A DNA stretch of 64,000 bases from NCBI GenBank assembly GCA_012513605.1, contig JAAZBV010000094.1, forward strand, positions 1 to 64,000, read 5' to 3'. Both the position numbers and the translations under genes were made by a program. This document shows, one piece after another, positions 31,317-40,393 of the stretch (positions are counted from its first letter, which is position 1; each line of letters opens with the position of its first letter). The stretch comes from Desulfatiglans sp. GTDB taxonomy: Bacteria > Desulfobacterota > DSM-4660 > Desulfatiglandales > HGW-15. A model generated the notes under the pieces. The model was given only the letters and a program-made list of their open reading frames with translations, was not told the origin of the DNA and made no database searches.

Positions 31317-33083
31317 CTAATGTCTGTGTGCCTTTGCTGTATCGGTTAGACACGGGCCAACAAACACAAGAAAGAGGTTCTTTTCCTTTTCTGTATCAAT
31401 AGTATTCTTAAGACCTTTAATATCAGTAATAACTATCTTTTCACTTCCTGAATATCCTGCACGGTAGACAATATGAACCGGTGTATCAGGTTTATATACT
31501 GCATTGAAAAACTCTACCATAGCAACGAGGTCTTTCATGGCCATAAATACGCTCATGGTCTCGCCATTTTTAGCAGCAGCCTCAAACAGGGGTTTGTTTT
31601 CAAGAATTCCCCTTGATGTGGTTAGAATCATAGACCCCTTACAACCTGTATGCCTGTTTAACAGGGAGCTTGCGACATTAAATGAACTCAAGCCAGGGAT
31701 TGTTTCAAACATATCCTTATCAAAATGTTCACTGATATACTCGGACCCGCTCCATATCGTAGGATCGCCATATTCAAGGATTGCAACGTGTTTGCCCTTG
31801 CTCAGCTCTGCTTTTATAGAATCAGCCATTGCAGCTCGTCTATCTTCTACTATCTTTTTCAGGTCATCCTGAGATGCACCCGGATTTTTCTTTTTCACCT
31901 CAGGTGGTGAAAAATCATAGATATCAAAGAGAACAGGTTTATCACCCATATATTTGCCAAACCTCTTCTTTATGTCCGGTGAGCATATGAATGCATCTGC
32001 CCTTGACATGGCAGTAATGGCCTCTATGGTTATAAGGTCTGTATCGCCAGGGCCTATCCCGATATATGTAAGCTTTGGTCTCCTTTTCAGGTCAATTACC
32101 TCTATTTTATTAACTGATTTGATATCACGATCTGCCATGATGTCATCAGAAGGGACAAATATGAATTTTCCTTCCTTATCAATCTTTTTTCCATTTTTCA
32201 TGTCAGCTATTATGGTGTTATCCTCAACTCTGTTAAGGAATACCTCTCCATATGAGAAGGTTGTCCTGTAGCCATCCGGGGCTGATATATGGAATATCTG
32301 TGAGAGTACAGGTTCTATACCCGCCTTGTTTATGATCTCATTAAACAACACCCCGGAATAATCATCACTTCCATGATACCCCTTCCCTTCTCCCATGTGC
32401 AGTACATGCATATCTTTACGCGTTTTAAATCCTGAAAGATCGGTTATTGTCAACTCCTGTTTTACCTTGCCTGTCACAGTAAATGATGGCGCATCAAGTT
32501 TAGCGGATTTATCAGCGGGCATCCTGGGAGCAGGATCAATGACCTCTATACTTACGATATTCTCAATAGACCTGTCAGTATATTCATCACATGCCACAAC
32601 CAGTTTTGGGAAACCTATTTTTCTGTCAAACTGCTTCATCCTTGGTTCTGATTCCTCTGGCTTATGACATGAACTGCAGTCATGGTGTGGCCTGATCGGT
32701 GTGGCAGAGGTTGCTATTATGATGTCATAGGAGTTTTTATAAAATATCTCACCCCATGACAGGGCAACCTCCTGCCCTTCACTGTTCCTGACCAGTACTG
32801 CCAGATCAATTGCCTTATTATATGCAGACTCCTCTTTTGCAACAAAGGCTGTCTCAAGCAGTGTGCGGAGGGGCACACCATTATAATACCACGCACCCCT
32901 GTATGATTTGTCTTTTAATATTTCATTCAGTTGGATGCGGACGGTCTTGAACCTGCAGATATCTTCCATTGAAAGGTTCAAAGGCTGCTTTACCGCACCT
33001 GTGATGCTGATGGATGCGGCATATATATTAGTACATATAAAAACTGAGAAAAAAATAATAACTGATAATAGAAATTTTTTCAT
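31317..33083 (-). CDS. Exported fusion: two molybdopterin-oxidoreductase-fold domains, CXXCH site, tetrapyrrole methylase domain
   Basis: 588 residues. A signal peptide (LLSVIIFFSVFICTNIYA, cut near 22) is followed by two tandem domains resembling the sulfite-oxidase/nitrate-reductase molybdopterin-binding fold, about 25-185 (ITGAVKQPLNLSMEDI, YYNGVPLRTLLETA, ending IVSIEVID) and about 200-332 (VTGKVKQELTITDL, YSGVLFNEIINKA, ending VNKIEVID). The first carries C136-S-S-C139-H140, a c-type haem site. Residues about 337-580 are a full tetrapyrrole (corrin/porphyrin) methylase domain: YIGIGPGDTDLITIEA, EYGDPTIWS and TIPGLSSFNVASSLL. A SAM-dependent domain behind a signal peptide is very odd; it may bind tetrapyrrole without methylating it. 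CcsAB-like genes upstream could attach its haem. No Moco-ligating cysteine is evident. Confidence 0.7.
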   Translation of the reverse strand: MKKFLLSVIIFFSVFICTNIYAASISITGAVKQPLNLSMEDICRFKTVRIQLNEILKDKSYRGAWYYNGVPLRTLLETAFVAKEESAYNKAIDLAVLVRNSEGQEVALSWGEIFYKNSYDIIIATSATPIRPHHDCSSCHKPEESEPRMKQFDRKIGFPKLVVACDEYTDRSIENIVSIEVIDPAPRMPADKSAKLDAPSFTVTGKVKQELTITDLSGFKTRKDMHVLHMGEGKGYHGSDDYSGVLFNEIINKAGIEPVLSQIFHISAPDGYRTTFSYGEVFLNRVEDNTIIADMKNGKKIDKEGKFIFVPSDDIMADRDIKSVNKIEVIDLKRRPKLTYIGIGPGDTDLITIEAITAMSRADAFICSPDIKKRFGKYMGDKPVLFDIYDFSPPEVKKKNPGASQDDLKKIVEDRRAAMADSIKAELSKGKHVAILEYGDPTIWSGSEYISEHFDKDMFETIPGLSSFNVASSLLNRHTGCKGSMILTTSRGILENKPLFEAAAKNGETMSVFMAMKDLVAMVEFFNAVYKPDTPVHIVYRAGYSGSEKIVITDIKGLKNTIDTEKEKNLFLVFVGPCLTDTAKAHRH

Positions 33084-33138
33084 ATGCTCCCCCTTTTGTT
33101 ACAGGGTTTAAGATACAACTACCTCTAAAAATAAACAT

Positions 33139-33158
33139 CCCCGCCAAAAAGCGCGGGG
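33139..33158 (-). other. Small GC hairpin between receptor and fusion genes
   Basis: CCCCGC and GCGGGG pair around a short A-rich loop in the 116-base gap between the TonB-dependent receptor stop and the fusion gene start. It could damp read-through or stabilise mRNA ends. Confidence 0.35.
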
Positions 33159-33199
33159 AAGTTTACCTTTAACCGATTTCAAATATTCCAAATAAAAAA

Positions 33200-35191
33200 T
33201 TAAAAATTTGCTTCAAGTCCAATAAAAAGACTTCTTCCTTCCCTCGGAAAACCATAACCTGTACTGTAATTTTCATCAAGTAGATTCTGTAGACTCATGT
33301 TAACCTGAAAATTTTTGGTCATCTGAAACATACCTTTAATGTCAAATACCCAGTAGTCATCAAGTTCAACCCAATCCCCATTCCTTTTTTCCTCTTTCTG
33401 ACCCTTGTCATATCTTGCCTTGACTAATAAGGAGAGATAATCATTAAATGTGATCAGGTCAGTAATCTTAAACTGATGTTTTGGGGTTTCAGGGAGATAA
33501 TCACTATCTCTATCGGGGCTTTCATTTTGAGCATCAACATAGGCATAGGCCAACTGGATTTTGTTTTTATCAAAATATGTATTAGAAAGTGAAAATTCAA
33601 AACCTTTGTAACTCGCCTCACCTATATTGTCATTGAAATCCAGGTCTTCGCCTACAGTTATTTGTGTGATTAAATCTGTTACATCTGAATAGAAAAGGGT
33701 AAAATCTAAAATGCTTTCAAAAGGAACAGCACTTGATATCCCTGCTTCGTAATTTATAGACTCTTCCTTTCTAAGATTCGGGTTAGGTATGGCAGTATCC
33801 TGATAGGCCGAAAATAATTCCTTCTGAGTGGGGAATCTTGTCTTTTTAGCTGCAGAAACATGGAGTTCAGTCTTGTCTGTTAACCCGTAGGTCAATCCCA
33901 GGATACCATTTAATGAATCATCATCATCCCTTGTCGGTCCGCCATTTGCATACTTTGCCTCCTGAACATCATAGTTCATTCCTGCTACAAGAAAGGCCTT
34001 TTCAGTCAGTTCAATAGAATCCTCAACCCCATATGATGATGTCCTTGTTTCCCATTTTTCCCATGGATCACCGGTGTTGCCCTGTGATTTATGAACATCA
34101 TTCTTTAAATGATATGAAAAGCTCAGGATATTTTTATTAAAATAATCAGTCCTGAGAATCAATGAACCGCCGTCTGTATGGTCATCATATGTGCTGTGAA
34201 AGGAAGAACGGGCATTCTGCGTTGTATAGTTAGCGTCGTCAAATGCGTCAAGAACATTGTAATATTCATCATGATACAGCCTGACCTTAGCTGACAGGTT
34301 ATCGGTTATCCTGCTGTCACCTATAAAATAATAGGTTGTCTTTTCCCATTCAGGAAAACGCCAGAAACGGGGACGTTCGGAAGGATAAACGTTTGGAGGC
34401 AAACCCTTATCACTGCTGGTTTTATAATAACCTAATGCATACTCATGGCCCTCAGTTGGCATGAAACCTACCTTTATAGACTCTGTATGACTTCTTACAT
34501 AAGAGTTGTCCCTTTCGTCGCCTCTTTCAGGTGAATCTTGATCTGGTTCATCTGGTGGCACATAATCTTCGGACATCTCAAAGTAATCACTATTGAGGCC
34601 TGTAAAACCACCCATGATATAAAACTTACCTATCATGGAACCTAAATTTACAGTACCCCTGTAATTATCCAGACCATAATTAAACTTTACTGATCCTTCA
34701 AAAGACTCTGTCGGCCTCATTGAAATTATGTTGATAACACCGCCCATTGTATTGGCTCCATACAGTGTTGATGAAGCCCCTTTACTGAGGGTAATTCTAG
34801 AAATATTTCCTGTTGAGATCTCGCCCGGATCAACATAACCATCGTAGGGGATATACCAGGGTATCCCGTCAAAAAAAATAGGCACATACCTCTGATTGAA
34901 TCCCCTTACATTGACATATGCCTCATTTCTAGAACCTGTGCTGATAGCCAAGCCGGGCATTGCATCAAGAGCGTCTGCGATACTATTAAAATCGTTTAAT
35001 TGGATCTGATCCCTGTCTATTGTCTCGGTTGTAGCGACCTTTGATATTGCCTCGGAATTGGCTGTTACAACTATTTCACCGAGCTCAAAGACTTCTCCTG
35101 ACTTTTCTTTCTGTACTTCAGCAGTTACATACCCGCTTAAAAAGAAAGATCCAAGGATACATAAAATAAAAAACAACTTTGCTCTTATCAT
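33200..35191 (-). CDS. TonB-dependent outer-membrane receptor
   Basis: A 663-residue receptor: signal peptide (LFFILCILGSFFLSGYVTA), TonB-box-like GEIVVTAN, plug domain about 45-165 (ADALDAMPGLAISTGSRNEAYVNVRGFNQ, YGANTMGGVINIISMRP) and a 22-strand barrel ending in an aromatic residue (LFIGLEANF). The substrate is not evident. Its place between CcsAB-type cytochrome assembly genes and a tetrapyrrole-methylase fusion suggests a tetrapyrrole or metal complex. No riboswitch or Fur-like box was recognised upstream. It starts 20 bases after the CcsB-like gene and is probably in the same transcript. Confidence 0.85.
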   Translation of the reverse strand: MIRAKLFFILCILGSFFLSGYVTAEVQKEKSGEVFELGEIVVTANSEAISKVATTETIDRDQIQLNDFNSIADALDAMPGLAISTGSRNEAYVNVRGFNQRYVPIFFDGIPWYIPYDGYVDPGEISTGNISRITLSKGASSTLYGANTMGGVINIISMRPTESFEGSVKFNYGLDNYRGTVNLGSMIGKFYIMGGFTGLNSDYFEMSEDYVPPDEPDQDSPERGDERDNSYVRSHTESIKVGFMPTEGHEYALGYYKTSSDKGLPPNVYPSERPRFWRFPEWEKTTYYFIGDSRITDNLSAKVRLYHDEYYNVLDAFDDANYTTQNARSSFHSTYDDHTDGGSLILRTDYFNKNILSFSYHLKNDVHKSQGNTGDPWEKWETRTSSYGVEDSIELTEKAFLVAGMNYDVQEAKYANGGPTRDDDDSLNGILGLTYGLTDKTELHVSAAKKTRFPTQKELFSAYQDTAIPNPNLRKEESINYEAGISSAVPFESILDFTLFYSDVTDLITQITVGEDLDFNDNIGEASYKGFEFSLSNTYFDKNKIQLAYAYVDAQNESPDRDSDYLPETPKHQFKITDLITFNDYLSLLVKARYDKGQKEEKRNGDWVELDDYWVFDIKGMFQMTKNFQVNMSLQNLLDENYSTGYGFPREGRSLFIGLEANF

Positions 35192-35210
35192 AAAAACTCC
35201 TCCTATTTTT

Positions 35211-36041
35211 CTATTTATTATTGCTATTTTGGTTAATATGGGGCTTTCGCCATGTCATAACCAGGTAAATAAATATACCGGCAATCATTACCGGGTATAT
35301 GATCAAGAAGGTCTTGAGCGCAGGATTTCTTGAAAGGGTAAACATGGCCCATGCCTCTGTATCAGGGGCTGGTTCACCTATAAAACCCTCCGGCAGCACA
35401 AAACTTCTGAGTGTTACATGCACATCTTTGTGATTCATTGGTTTTAAAAGGTATAATCTTTGTTCCTTTAATAACTCACCATCCCTGGACAGGGAAACAT
35501 CCACATAACTTTTCGTATAATCGAGGTCATCCCTGCTAATATCCCTTTTGGATTTGGCAAGAGCCTTTCTATTGCCAACAAAGAGTACATCCTTTATTTC
35601 AATTTCATACCCTTCTTTAATATGATGTTTAATGCCCTTCCCAAGCCTGATATCATTGTATTCAAAACCAAGCATAAAGCCGCCAAGGTGGCCAAGGGCG
35701 ACAAACCCGAATATGCCGTGCACTATCAGCATGAATAACTGGTTTCTGCTAAATCTTGCCCTCATTATTTTGAATATCTTGCTCCATGAGCAGAAGATAA
35801 GGTTTATGCCCATTACAACCATGACAGCACACAGCACCGCAAACCATATCTTCAGAAACCCAGAACCTGATTTTTCGGAAAACAGCCAATCACGAACAAG
35901 GATATTATTCATAACCCTGAAATCTTTTATATATGCATCTGAACCAGCCAGGTATAATCCAAGCCCGATCCATACCGCCAGAAAAACCAGTGTCCATACG
36001 GTGAGGTACATTGAAGAAAGTTTTTCAGAAACCCTGCTCAA
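35211..36041 (-). CDS. CcsB/ResB-like cytochrome c biogenesis protein
   Basis: About 276 residues counted from TTG 36,041, chosen because AAGGAG lies 6 bases upstream and the start overlaps the stop of the CcsA-like gene (TTGA). The longer open frame adds unlikely N-terminal residues. Membrane helices lie at about 10-30, 66-88, 103-125 and near the C-terminus (TFLIIYPVMIAGIFIYLVMTW), with a periplasmic domain containing GKGIKHHIKEGYEIEIKDVLF. The helix pattern and large soluble loop resemble ResB/CcsB, the partner of CcsA in System II haem attachment, though shorter than typical. Confidence 0.65.
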   Translation of the reverse strand: MSRVSEKLSSMYLTVWTLVFLAVWIGLGLYLAGSDAYIKDFRVMNNILVRDWLFSEKSGSGFLKIWFAVLCAVMVVMGINLIFCSWSKIFKIMRARFSRNQLFMLIVHGIFGFVALGHLGGFMLGFEYNDIRLGKGIKHHIKEGYEIEIKDVLFVGNRKALAKSKRDISRDDLDYTKSYVDVSLSRDGELLKEQRLYLLKPMNHKDVHVTLRSFVLPEGFIGEPAPDTEAWAMFTLSRNPALKTFLIIYPVMIAGIFIYLVMTWRKPHINQNSNNK

Positions 36042-36775
36042 TATGTGCTCCTTAAAATAATCAGAGTAAGGAAAAAGATACCGGATAGAGCTCCTATTAC
36101 AGACCTTATATCCTCTGCCTTTCTGCCTTTTCCTGGGATATGAAAGGCTAGCATTAGATAAATAACAACAAGTGTTGACTGGAAAAAGGTCTGGCTCCAC
36201 ATCCAGAAATCACCCCATCCCTTCTGGCACCAGATGATTCCGACATATTCAGCAGCAAGATAAAAAACAGAAGCAAGCACAAGATAGTTTCTGCCCATAT
36301 GTGACAGCATGCTCGTGCGTTCATCCATTTCACGCTGAATAATAAACTGAACAAACCATGCAGTTGATACAAGCATCAGGCTGAGCGCTATGCACCTGAA
36401 AGCATGAAACATCACGATATAAGAATACCCGTGGTCGTAGACAGGCAGGCTTACCTCTTTTGGGAAGAAGCTCATTACCAGCAGCAGGACAATGCTACCT
36501 GCCCATACCCACCTGCGTACCTTTATTGCAAAATTACCTTTGAACAAGAAAAAAAGCCCGGTTGCCCCCATTATAAACGAACTAAAAAGGAATGATTCGT
36601 AGATGTTAAATAGAGGCAGGGTGCCTGAAGAGGTATAGATATATAAAAGTCCCGCAAGGTTTACTGTTACAGCGCATATGCAAGTGACCAATTCTATTTT
36701 CTTAAAACCAATGATGCAGGTTAGAAGAAGCAGAAAATAGAGAATAAATATGGAATAATAAAGCGTTGCAAGCAT
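36038..36775 (-). CDS. CcsA-like cytochrome c assembly (haem-handling) protein
   Basis: A 245-residue protein with about eight membrane segments. LPLFNIYESFLFSSF and the tryptophan-rich WCQKGWGDFWMWSQTFF, a divergent WWD (haem-handling) motif, identify the CcsA/CcmC/CcmF group; histidines in YDHGYSYIVMFHAFR and LMLAFH are candidate haem ligands. The usual WDPKE ending of the motif is altered to WSQTF. It leads a minus-strand operon with the CcsB-like, receptor and fusion genes, so it may be a dedicated haem-attachment unit for the CXXCH of the fusion protein. Confidence 0.75.
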   Translation of the reverse strand: MLATLYYSIFILYFLLLLTCIIGFKKIELVTCICAVTVNLAGLLYIYTSSGTLPLFNIYESFLFSSFIMGATGLFFLFKGNFAIKVRRWVWAGSIVLLLVMSFFPKEVSLPVYDHGYSYIVMFHAFRCIALSLMLVSTAWFVQFIIQREMDERTSMLSHMGRNYLVLASVFYLAAEYVGIIWCQKGWGDFWMWSQTFFQSTLVVIYLMLAFHIPGKGRKAEDIRSVIGALSGIFFLTLIILRSTY

Positions 36776-37114
36776 TTTTTTAATTATTTATTAATAACTC
36801 TATTATATCAATATTAACATAAAGCATTACAAAAAAATTTAACGTAATTTAATCAGTAACTATTTAATTTAAAATAATTTTAATTAGCACAGCTTGAAAT
36901 ACTAAGTTCAAATAATTCTATGATGTAAAGTGTACCCTAATACCTTTCATCGATATTTATTGTCAAGTTATTTTTCTTATATTTTTTTCTCTTATTTTAT
37001 TTACCGTTTATTACTATTAATAACCATTTATAACATCACAAATCGAAATATTTCCACTTTACATAAGGCAAGGTTAACTGTATGTTTTCTCTTTTTTTTA
37101 AACAAGGGAGCATG
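36776..37114. other. AT-rich divergent intergenic region
   Basis: About 340 bases, strongly A+T-rich, between the start of the CcsA-like gene (minus) and the lysophospholipid-acyltransferase-like gene (plus). It must contain promoters for both; I could not choose unique -35/-10 pairs. Runs such as TTTATTTAATTTAAAATAATTT dominate. Confidence 0.35.
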
Positions 37115-37876
37115 ATGCCAAAAAGAAGTAAAAGAACAACGTCATACCGATGGTATGACCCACTCATTTTCTATATACTGTTTCCCTTAATCACCTCTTT
37201 ACTTAAGCTTCTTCTATCCTCATACAGACTCATAAGGGTTGAAGGTACTGAACTTGAAAAAGAGGCACTCGCAAGATCAGGAGGAAAGGCCGTTTACTGC
37301 TCATGGCATCAGAGGCTGGCATTTCATCCCTTATACCTCTCAAAAAGAGGGGTAACCGTGATGGTCAGCCAGAGTCGTGACGGTGAGTTTGCCGCAAGGT
37401 TTATTAACGCGCTTGGCCTGGGTGATGTAAGAGGCTCTTCAACCCGTGGCGGTCTAGGCGCCCTGATAAAACTCAAACAGAAGATCCTTGCCGGTGAAAC
37501 AAACGGTGGCATGGTGGTTGACGGCCCCCTTGGCCCTGCACGTGTTGCTAAAATGGGGGCTGTATTGCTTGCAAAAAACAGCAGGACACCGCTTATGCCT
37601 GTTATGTGGGGAACAGACAGATGCTGGGTCTTAAACAGTTGGGACAGATTTATTATTCCAAAACCCTTTGCAAAGATAGTATACTGTCATACTGAGCCGA
37701 TCTTGGTGCCGGAATCAGCCTCTGATGAGGATCTTGAAATGTACAGGAAACAGCTTGAAGAGAGCCTGAACATGGCTGCAAAATGGTGTGATGAACAACT
37801 GGGTGAAGAAAAACCCTGGAGGAAAGTAAAGAAAGACGGTATCCCTGAAACAGGTCCTATCGATACCGAAGCATAA
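37115..37876 (+). CDS. DUF374 lysophospholipid acyltransferase-like protein
   Basis: About 253 residues of the DUF374 group related to LpxL/PlsC-type acyltransferases. KAVYCSWHQRLAF has the substrate-site histidine (HQR in place of HxxxxD), followed by VMVSQSRDGEFAARFINALGLGDVRGSSTRGG and GGMVVDGPLGPARVAKMGAVLLAK. The family acts on lipid A or related lipids at the inner membrane. Starts at 37,112 or 37,115 follow AAGGGAG; an upstream in-frame ATG at 37,082 has no ribosome site. It stands alone in this orientation. Confidence 0.75.
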   Translation: MPKRSKRTTSYRWYDPLIFYILFPLITSLLKLLLSSYRLIRVEGTELEKEALARSGGKAVYCSWHQRLAFHPLYLSKRGVTVMVSQSRDGEFAARFINALGLGDVRGSSTRGGLGALIKLKQKILAGETNGGMVVDGPLGPARVAKMGAVLLAKNSRTPLMPVMWGTDRCWVLNSWDRFIIPKPFAKIVYCHTEPILVPESASDEDLEMYRKQLEESLNMAAKWCDEQLGEEKPWRKVKKDGIPETGPIDTEA

Positions 37877-38174
37877 TCTATAAATGAAAATTCCCATTGA
37901 GTCGTTTTATCAGGCCCTGTATCTCAACCCTGTTGAAGATCGCACTGACAGATGCACGCGCCCCTGAGATATTAGAAAGCATTACAAATAACATACCAAA
38001 TCCTTTCATGACCGGATTTTTTTCAGTATAAATTTTATAACTTACTGATTTAATTATTTTAGTTAATCAGTGGGCATAACCTGCTGAGAAGAGGCCATTA
38101 TTTTAATAAGCAAATGATTCTGAAATTTGCATCTCTTTATGTGCATCATGCACACTAAAATGTGCATTACCTGT
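37877..38174. other. Convergent intergenic region
   Basis: About 300 bases with no gene. ACTGATTTAA and TTAATCAGT near 38,043-38,070 form a short inverted repeat that could act as a terminator for either side; nothing else stands out. Confidence 0.3.
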
Positions 38175-39170
38175 TTAAATTACTATTAAAATAATAAGAG
38201 GAAACAATGCAACAATAATTAAGGCTGTGATCAAGAGGAGCCTTATAACACGATTGATATCCAGAAGATCGGGGTCAGGGAACTCTTCCCCCAGCCAGGG
38301 CTTTTCCTTTAGCCCTTCAGGGTACCTTACAGGCCCGCCTAGTCTAGCACTGATTGCCCCTGCCACAAAGCTTTCAGAGTGGGCGGAGTTTGGAGAATCA
38401 TGTTTAAGCCTGTCACGTAAAGAGATTTTTAATCCGCTTAGAGGGTGTAATCCTGAAAAGAGGGCTCCAAAGAAAAGCAGTATCAGAGAGAGGCGCGCAG
38501 GTATAAAATTCATAAGGTCATCCAGCCTTGCGCCTGCCCAGCCAATCTCTATCAACTCCTCTGTCTTGTGACCTATCATGGAGTCAAGGGTTGATGCCAC
38601 CTTGAATATTATGAGTAAGACAATGCCGGAAAAGGCAGGGTCAATGTCAACATAAATACCGATCAGACATCCTGCACTATACCAGAAAACAGGGGAAAGA
38701 AACCCGTCCACAAAGTTTTCTGCCAGTGTTTCAATGGCAGCGCGTATAACCCCATTTTCATCAAGAGAGTTCACATCCCGGCCAACAATCATGGCAACAG
38801 ACGCCCTGGCCTTTAAAAGGTTATTGTTCTTGAGTGCATCTGTAACAGGACGGCAGTGGTTAAAGAGGTCTTTAAGTGCAATCAGGGAATAGACAAAATA
38901 GATATTCATGAGTATGGCCAAAATCGGATGGGCCAGATTTAAAAGCATTATAATAAATAAATAGACAGTAACAGAAATAATGATCGTCAGCAATGTTAGA
39001 AGCACCCCGCTGAACCTCATGTTCACAGACCTGCCTATAAAAAAATAATGCAGCAGGTCTATTAACCTGCCAATGATTCTTACAGGGTGAAACCTGTAGT
39101 TCGGGTCTCCCAGAATAAGGTCAAAAAGAAATCCTGAAATGAGTATTATTAGAGGTATGTAATCTTCCAT
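38175..39170 (-). CDS. cbiB: Adenosylcobinamide-phosphate synthase CbiB
   Basis: A 331-residue membrane protein that joins aminopropanol (phosphate) to cobyric acid. The start ILISGFLFDLILGDPNYRFHPVRIIG is the CbiB/CobD signature, and RDVNSLDENGVIRAAIETLAENFVDGFLSPVFWY and PNSAHSESFVAGAIS follow at the usual places. Seven or so membrane segments. It begins 6 bases after the PLP enzyme gene on the same strand and is the last gene of the riboswitch-led operon. Confidence 0.95.
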   Translation of the reverse strand: MEDYIPLIILISGFLFDLILGDPNYRFHPVRIIGRLIDLLHYFFIGRSVNMRFSGVLLTLLTIIISVTVYLFIIMLLNLAHPILAILMNIYFVYSLIALKDLFNHCRPVTDALKNNNLLKARASVAMIVGRDVNSLDENGVIRAAIETLAENFVDGFLSPVFWYSAGCLIGIYVDIDPAFSGIVLLIIFKVASTLDSMIGHKTEELIEIGWAGARLDDLMNFIPARLSLILLFFGALFSGLHPLSGLKISLRDRLKHDSPNSAHSESFVAGAISARLGGPVRYPEGLKEKPWLGEEFPDPDLLDINRVIRLLLITALIIVALFPLIILIVI

Positions 39171-39176
39171 ATTCTT

Positions 39177-40253
39177 TTATTTTCTAAATGATGATAAAAG
39201 GGATAACAGTCTGTCATTATCTTTAACAGAGCGGATGCCAAACCTGAAATAGTTATCCTCAAGTCCCCTGAAGTTCCTGCAATCCCTTACAAAGACCCCG
39301 TTACCGAGCAGATATTTTAAAAGATCATCAAGGTTTTCTGTCATTTTCCATCTGCATAAAAAAAAGTTAGTACAGGATGGGAACACCTCTAAGCCATCCA
39401 TCTCTTTCAAAATAGTAAATATCCTTTCCCTTTCATAATTCAGGTAAACAATAGTATCTCTTTCAAAATCCTCACAATCCTTTAAAAGGATGGCCGCATT
39501 TTCTGCTATGCCATTAACAGTCCAGGGCTCCTTAAATTCATTTAACAGCCCTATCGTATCCCTGTGGCCGATTACACCCCCCATGCGAAGCCCGGCAATG
39601 GAGTAAAACTTTGTAAATGAATGGATAATTATGAGATTTGGATATCTATTGCATGAAATAAGGCTTTCATCCTTCCACCTGTCAACAAACTGAATAAACG
39701 CCTCATCAATTATAAAATACTTATCAGGATATTTTTCTCTAAGGTAGATTATCGTATCCCGCTTAAACATGCCTGCTGTCGGGTTGTTGGGGCGGCCCAC
39801 CCAGATGGCATCAACATTATTAATAACAGCTTCAAGCTCGTCCACTGAAGGCAGCGCAAAATTATTTTTTAGTTTAAGTGGATAGGTGACTACCTCAGCC
39901 CCTGCCAGTGTCGAGGCCCTTTCATAATCATAAAATGATGGCGCAGGAATAAGCACCTTTTTAAACTTGAGCGCACGCGGTATCAGGTATATGAGTTCGG
40001 TTGACCCGTTACCTGCAAGGAATTCATCATGTTTTACACCTGTTTTATGTGTGTAAAAATCGGTGATTCCCTGGCCATTGATGGTGGGATAATCCTGCAC
40101 CGCATTAAAAAGGTATTGCCAGTTTTTAGCTATAACATCAGGCATACCAAGGGGATTAAGGTTCACACTGAAATCTATTATCTTTGTTTCAGACAGATGA
40201 AGCCTTGCAAGATCAGCAAGGGGGTTTCCGCCATGTTTGTGTTCAGTTGTCAT
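39177..40253 (-). CDS. cobD: L-threonine-O-3-phosphate decarboxylase / histidinol-phosphate aminotransferase-like PLP enzyme (CobD/CobC type)
   Basis: 358 residues of the fold I aminotransferase type. The PLP lysine is in HSFTKFYSIAGLRMG (about residue 215), with GNGSTELIYLIPR and NPTAGMF for cofactor and substrate. The N-terminal HGGNPLADLARLHLSETKIIDFSVNLNPLG is diagnostic for the cobalamin enzyme, which makes (R)-1-amino-2-propanol phosphate for CbiB. The adjacency to cbiB supports this strongly. Confidence 0.9.
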   Translation of the reverse strand: MTTEHKHGGNPLADLARLHLSETKIIDFSVNLNPLGMPDVIAKNWQYLFNAVQDYPTINGQGITDFYTHKTGVKHDEFLAGNGSTELIYLIPRALKFKKVLIPAPSFYDYERASTLAGAEVVTYPLKLKNNFALPSVDELEAVINNVDAIWVGRPNNPTAGMFKRDTIIYLREKYPDKYFIIDEAFIQFVDRWKDESLISCNRYPNLIIIHSFTKFYSIAGLRMGGVIGHRDTIGLLNEFKEPWTVNGIAENAAILLKDCEDFERDTIVYLNYERERIFTILKEMDGLEVFPSCTNFFLCRWKMTENLDDLLKYLLGNGVFVRDCRNFRGLEDNYFRFGIRSVKDNDRLLSLLSSFRK

Positions 40254-40290
40254 ATTCTTTTTTCACGCTACCTTCTGACACCTTTTAAAA

Positions 40291-40383
40291 CGGGCAGGCA
40301 CGGGGGCCTGCCCCTACATTATTTAATAAATATATTTTTGATCCAGGTTTATTTTTGTAGAGGCAACCCCCTGTGGTTTCCCG
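40291..40383. repeat. RAYT-type palindromic repeat pair
   Basis: CGGGCAGGCACGGGGG... (40,291-40,318) and TGTAGAGGCAACCCCC... (40,356-40,383) are the two half-elements of the repeat family seen also at 47,483, 47,833 and 53,227, here in the reverse order. It lies in the 140-base gap inside the corrinoid operon. Confidence 0.75.
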
Positions 40384-40393
40384 TCTAAAGGGA

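Noticed and set aside
35211-36200. Longer CcsB-like reading frame with an N-terminal extension
   Set aside because: The extension reads as the antisense-frame overlap with the CcsA-like gene, and TTG 36,041 has a good ribosome site at the stop-start overlap.
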